Part shown: piece by piece, positions 7,457-9,708 of the stretch
How positions within the stretch are numbered: the first letter of the stretch is position 1
Layout of the letters: every line of letters begins with the position of its first letter
Source of the DNA: Rubrobacteraceae bacterium
Lineage (GTDB): Bacteria; Actinomycetota; Rubrobacteria; Rubrobacterales; Rubrobacteraceae
Reading direction: 5' to 3'
Assembly (NCBI GenBank): GCA_029240775.1
Contig: JARDZQ010000035.1
Span: forward strand, 1 to 9,708
DNA length: 9,708 nt
Translations under genes and position numbers: made by a program
The notes under the pieces: model-generated
Seen by the model: only the letters and a program-made list of their open reading frames with translations
Told to the model about the DNA's origin: nothing
Database searches by the model: none

Positions 7457-9708
7457 ATGGCCAACATGGACTCGGATGCTGCGACGACAGCCGATCATCA
7501 GCATGTTCCCGTGCGACATGGCACGTTCGAGCTTCGTGGTGTTCACGAATTACGCTGCGCCGGTGCCGTCGAGCGGGCCTTGCGGGAGCAGCCACACGTC
7601 ACCGATGTCCACTTGGACTGGAAGAAAGACCTCGTCCACGTCGGCTACGACCCAGCGAGGATCGGCCCGGAAGATATCGAACAGGTGATCACACAGACCG
7701 GCTGCGACTGCAAGCCGACCGGGGTCGAAGAGGAGCACCACCACGAGGCCGTGGCACCCCCGGAGCGCCGGATGCAGCATCTCGGGCACGGCGTGGACGC
7801 GCAGCCCATCGCGATGGGGACCAAGCACGACCGGATGCAGTACGAGATGCCCGCTACCCATGCGGATCACGGCGACCACATGGGCCACGACATGTCCGAC
7901 CCCGGCATGGCGGCGACTATGGAGCGCGACATGCGCAACAGGTTCTTCGTCGCTCTGGTGCTCACGATCCCGACGGTGCTCTACTCGCCGCTGGGCATGA
8001 ATTTGCTGGGCGTTCGGTTGCCCACGTTCGGGGTGGGCGAGAACTTGATCATGCTGCTCCTCTCCACGCCGGTCGTGTTCTATTCGGGGTGGATCTTCAT
8101 CTCCGGCTCCTACCATTCGTTGCGACGCCGGACGCTCAACATGAGCGTGCTCATCGCTACGGGGGTGCTCGCCGCCTACTGCTTTAGCGTCCTGATCACG
8201 TTCTTAGGCGGCGAGACGTTCTACGAGGCGGCCGCTATGCTCGTCACCTTCGTCCTCTTTGGGCACTGGATGGAGATGCGCTCGCGGCGCGGCACCAGCG
8301 ACGCCCTGCGCGCGCTCTTCGACCTCGTACCGCCGCAGGCCACGGTGATCAGGGACGGCGAAGAGATGACTATCCCCAGTAGCGAGGTCCGGCTAGACGA
8401 CATAGTGGTCTTGCGGCCCGGTGACAAGGTGCCGGTGGACGGCGAGGTCACGGAGGGCGAGACGAGCATCGACGAGGCGCTCGTGACCGGCGAGAGCGTG
8501 CCGGTCACGAAGCGCCCCGGGGACGCGGTGATCGCGGGCTCCATTAACCGCAGCGGCAGCGTCCGCTTCAGGGCTACCGCCGTCGGCGCGGACACCACGC
8601 TCGCCCAGATCGTGGAGTTGGTCCAGCAGGCGCAGAACTCCAAGGCGCCGGGCCAGAGGCTAGCCGATCGGGCGGCGGAGTACCTGGTGGTCCTGGCGGT
8701 AGGCTCGGGCATCATTACCTTTCTCGCGTGGTACTTCCTGGGAGGAGCCGCGGCCATCACGGCGATGACGTTCGCGATCTCGGCGGTCGTCATAGCCTGC
8801 CCCGACGCCCTGGGACTCGCGACCCCGACCGCCGTCGCCGTCGGCACCGGCATCGGTGCTCGTCACAACATCCTGATCAAAGACGCAGCCACCCTGGAGA
8901 ACGTCTCGCGCATAGACGCAGTCGTCCTGGACAAGACGGGCACGCTGACCGAAGGAGAACCCTCGCTCACCGACGTCGTGACCGAGGACGGATGGAGCGA
9001 GAACGACCTCCTCCGGCTCGTCGCCCCGGCCGAGAAGAGCTCCGAGCACCCGCTCGCCGAAGCGATAGTGGCGGGCGCCCGCGAGCGGGGCGTCGAGATA
9101 GTAGGCGACGCCGCGCGGTTCGAGGCCGTCGCCGGTCACGGCATCCGGGCCGAGGTGCACGGGCACGAAGTGCTCGTTGGCAACCGCAGGCTGATGGACG
9201 AGAGCGGGGTGGACGTCTCCGGGCTGGAGGGACGTGGTGCCACGCTCGCCGGCGCGGGCAAGACGCCGATGTTCGTCGCTGTGGACGGAGAACCCGGAGG
9301 GCTCGTCGCCGTGGCCGACACCATCAAGCCCAGCGCGCGAGAGACGCTCGAGCGTCTCTCGCAGATGGGCATCGAGGCGGTAATGATCACGGGCGACAAC
9401 AAGCGGACCGCCGAGGCCGTCGCGCGCGAGCTCGGCATCGAGCGCGTCTTCGCCGAGGTGCTCCCCGCCGACAAGGCGCGCTACGTCGAGGAGCTCCAGA
9501 GAGAGGGCAAACGGGTGGCGATGGTCGGCGACGGAGTAAACGACGCCCCGGCTCTCGCGCGGGCGGATATAGGGGTAGCCATCGGCGCGGGCACCGACGT
9601 GGCGATCGAGACGGCCAAGGTCGTCTTGATGAAGAGCGATCCTTTGGACGTCACCCGCGCCGTCGTGCTCTCGAAGGCTACGGTGAGGAAGATGAAGCAG
9701 AACCTGGT
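7457..9708 (+). CDS. P1B-type heavy-metal (probably copper) translocating ATPase with variant CPD motif, 3' truncated
   Basis: A metal-export pump of the cytoplasmic membrane; 750 codons are visible and the gene runs off the window. In order it has a degenerate HMA domain (about 22-88), a His/Met-rich linker (94-159), helices at about 162-180, 196-217, 226-250 and 255-275, the actuator domain with TGES (344-347), helices at about 409-430 and 434-456, and the ATP-binding domain. Catalytic motifs are intact: phosphorylated Asp492 in DKTGTLT, His531-Pro532 in SSEHPLAEA, TGDN (645-648) and GDGVNDAP (691-698). The helix-4 FGHWMEM segment and the His/Met linker resemble CopB-type pumps, whereas DALGLATPTAVAV resembles CopA types. 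The intramembrane motif is CPD (448-450), not CPC, CPH, SPC or TPC, so metal specificity cannot be assigned by the usual rule. Copper or silver is most likely by overall similarity. About 60-90 residues with helices 7 and 8 are missing. Confidence 0.92.
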   Translation, partial: MANMDSDAATTADHQHVPVRHGTFELRGVHELRCAGAVERALREQPHVTDVHLDWKKDLVHVGYDPARIGPEDIEQVITQTGCDCKPTGVEEEHHHEAVAPPERRMQHLGHGVDAQPIAMGTKHDRMQYEMPATHADHGDHMGHDMSDPGMAATMERDMRNRFFVALVLTIPTVLYSPLGMNLLGVRLPTFGVGENLIMLLLSTPVVFYSGWIFISGSYHSLRRRTLNMSVLIATGVLAAYCFSVLITFLGGETFYEAAAMLVTFVLFGHWMEMRSRRGTSDALRALFDLVPPQATVIRDGEEMTIPSSEVRLDDIVVLRPGDKVPVDGEVTEGETSIDEALVTGESVPVTKRPGDAVIAGSINRSGSVRFRATAVGADTTLAQIVELVQQAQNSKAPGQRLADRAAEYLVVLAVGSGIITFLAWYFLGGAAAITAMTFAISAVVIACPDALGLATPTAVAVGTGIGARHNILIKDAATLENVSRIDAVVLDKTGTLTEGEPSLTDVVTEDGWSENDLLRLVAPAEKSSEHPLAEAIVAGARERGVEIVGDAARFEAVAGHGIRAEVHGHEVLVGNRRLMDESGVDVSGLEGRGATLAGAGKTPMFVAVDGEPGGLVAVADTIKPSARETLERLSQMGIEAVMITGDNKRTAEAVARELGIERVFAEVLPADKARYVEELQREGKRVAMVGDGVNDAPALARADIGVAIGAGTDVAIETAKVVLMKSDPLDVTRAVVLSKATVRKMKQNL
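7520..7720 (+). other. Degenerate N-terminal HMA (heavy-metal-associated) domain
   Basis: Residues 22-88 show the HMA pattern: strand TFELRG, then metal loop and helix CAGAVERALREQ, then strand VTDVHLDWKKDLVHVGYD and a final helix IGPEDIEQVITQTG. The metal loop reads GVHELRC where the family has GMxCxxC, so the first cysteine is Glu31 and only Cys34 remains. A CDC pair (Cys83, Cys85) sits at the end of the domain where a GY/GF element is usual. Confidence 0.75.
7736..7933 (+). other. His/Met-rich linker of the metal ATPase
   Basis: Residues 94-159 contain 10 His and 9 Met in 66 residues, starting with HHH and including HADHGDHMGHDM (135-146). Such segments bind copper or silver and are typical of CopB/SilP-like pumps. 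It joins the HMA domain to the first membrane helix. Confidence 0.8.
8798..8806 (+). other. CPD intramembrane metal motif
   Basis: TGC CCC GAC encodes Cys448-Pro449-Asp450 in the helix segment AVVIACPDALGLATP. The position is fixed by DKTGT 42 residues downstream of Asp450. In P1B ATPases this tripeptide supplies transport-site ligands and usually reads CPC, CPH, SPC or TPC. Confidence 0.9.

Noticed and set aside
7451..7460. Perfect match to the eukaryotic Kozak context (GCCACCATGG) at the ATPase start
   Set aside because: The surroundings are plainly bacterial, with a strong Shine-Dalgarno 8 nt upstream and operon-like genes. I regard the match as coincidence.
7550..8116. Minus-strand open frame of 188 codons and a plus-strand frame at 7476-7688 near the ATPase start
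   Set aside because: Both overlap the ATPase frame beginning at 7457, which carries a strong Shine-Dalgarno and HMA/His-Met features.

Overview
The window is high-GC bacterial DNA with all genes on the + strand and no RNA gene, CRISPR array or insertion sequence. GC-ending codons are combined with frequent ATA (Ile) and AGG (Arg) codons, GTG starts and a TreT-type trehalose synthase. This suggests an actinobacterium of the Rubrobacter type. That assignment is an inference from codon style and gene content, not a proven placement.

Left block (2-2185): three tightly overlapping genes. They are the 3' part of a PaaK-like adenylate-forming ligase, a small four-helix membrane protein of unknown function, and a class I SAM-dependent methyltransferase with an N-terminal membrane anchor. 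The 4-nt and 8-nt overlaps indicate translational coupling. The cluster looks like activation and modification of a carboxylic acid or lipid near the membrane, but the substrate cannot be read from the sequence.

Central block (2235-7345): a carbon and stress metabolism operon. It begins with a GT4 trehalose synthase (TreT) that carries an unexpected C-terminal YHS metal-binding domain. Acetate kinase (ackA) follows after 22 nt and phosphoketolase (xfp) after 1 nt. Phosphoketolase cleaves xylulose-5-P or fructose-6-P to acetyl-phosphate, and AckA turns that into acetate plus ATP. Together they form a complete short substrate-level phosphorylation shunt that needs no phosphotransacetylase.

Right block (7346-9708): a 111-nt spacer with a near-perfect tandem 12-nt repeat and a strong Shine-Dalgarno, then a P1B-type heavy-metal ATPase that runs off the window end. 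The pump is unusual in three ways. Its membrane metal motif is CPD rather than CPC, CPH or SPC. Its N-terminal HMA domain has lost the first cysteine of the CxxC pair. A long His/Met-rich linker follows the HMA domain.

The most interesting theme is the link between metals and sugar metabolism: a YHS domain of the kind usually met in copper-handling proteins sits on a trehalose synthase, in the same gene string as an acetyl-phosphate shunt and a variant metal pump. My working inference is a metal, redox or hypoxia stress module combining osmoprotectant synthesis, oxygen-independent ATP production and metal export.
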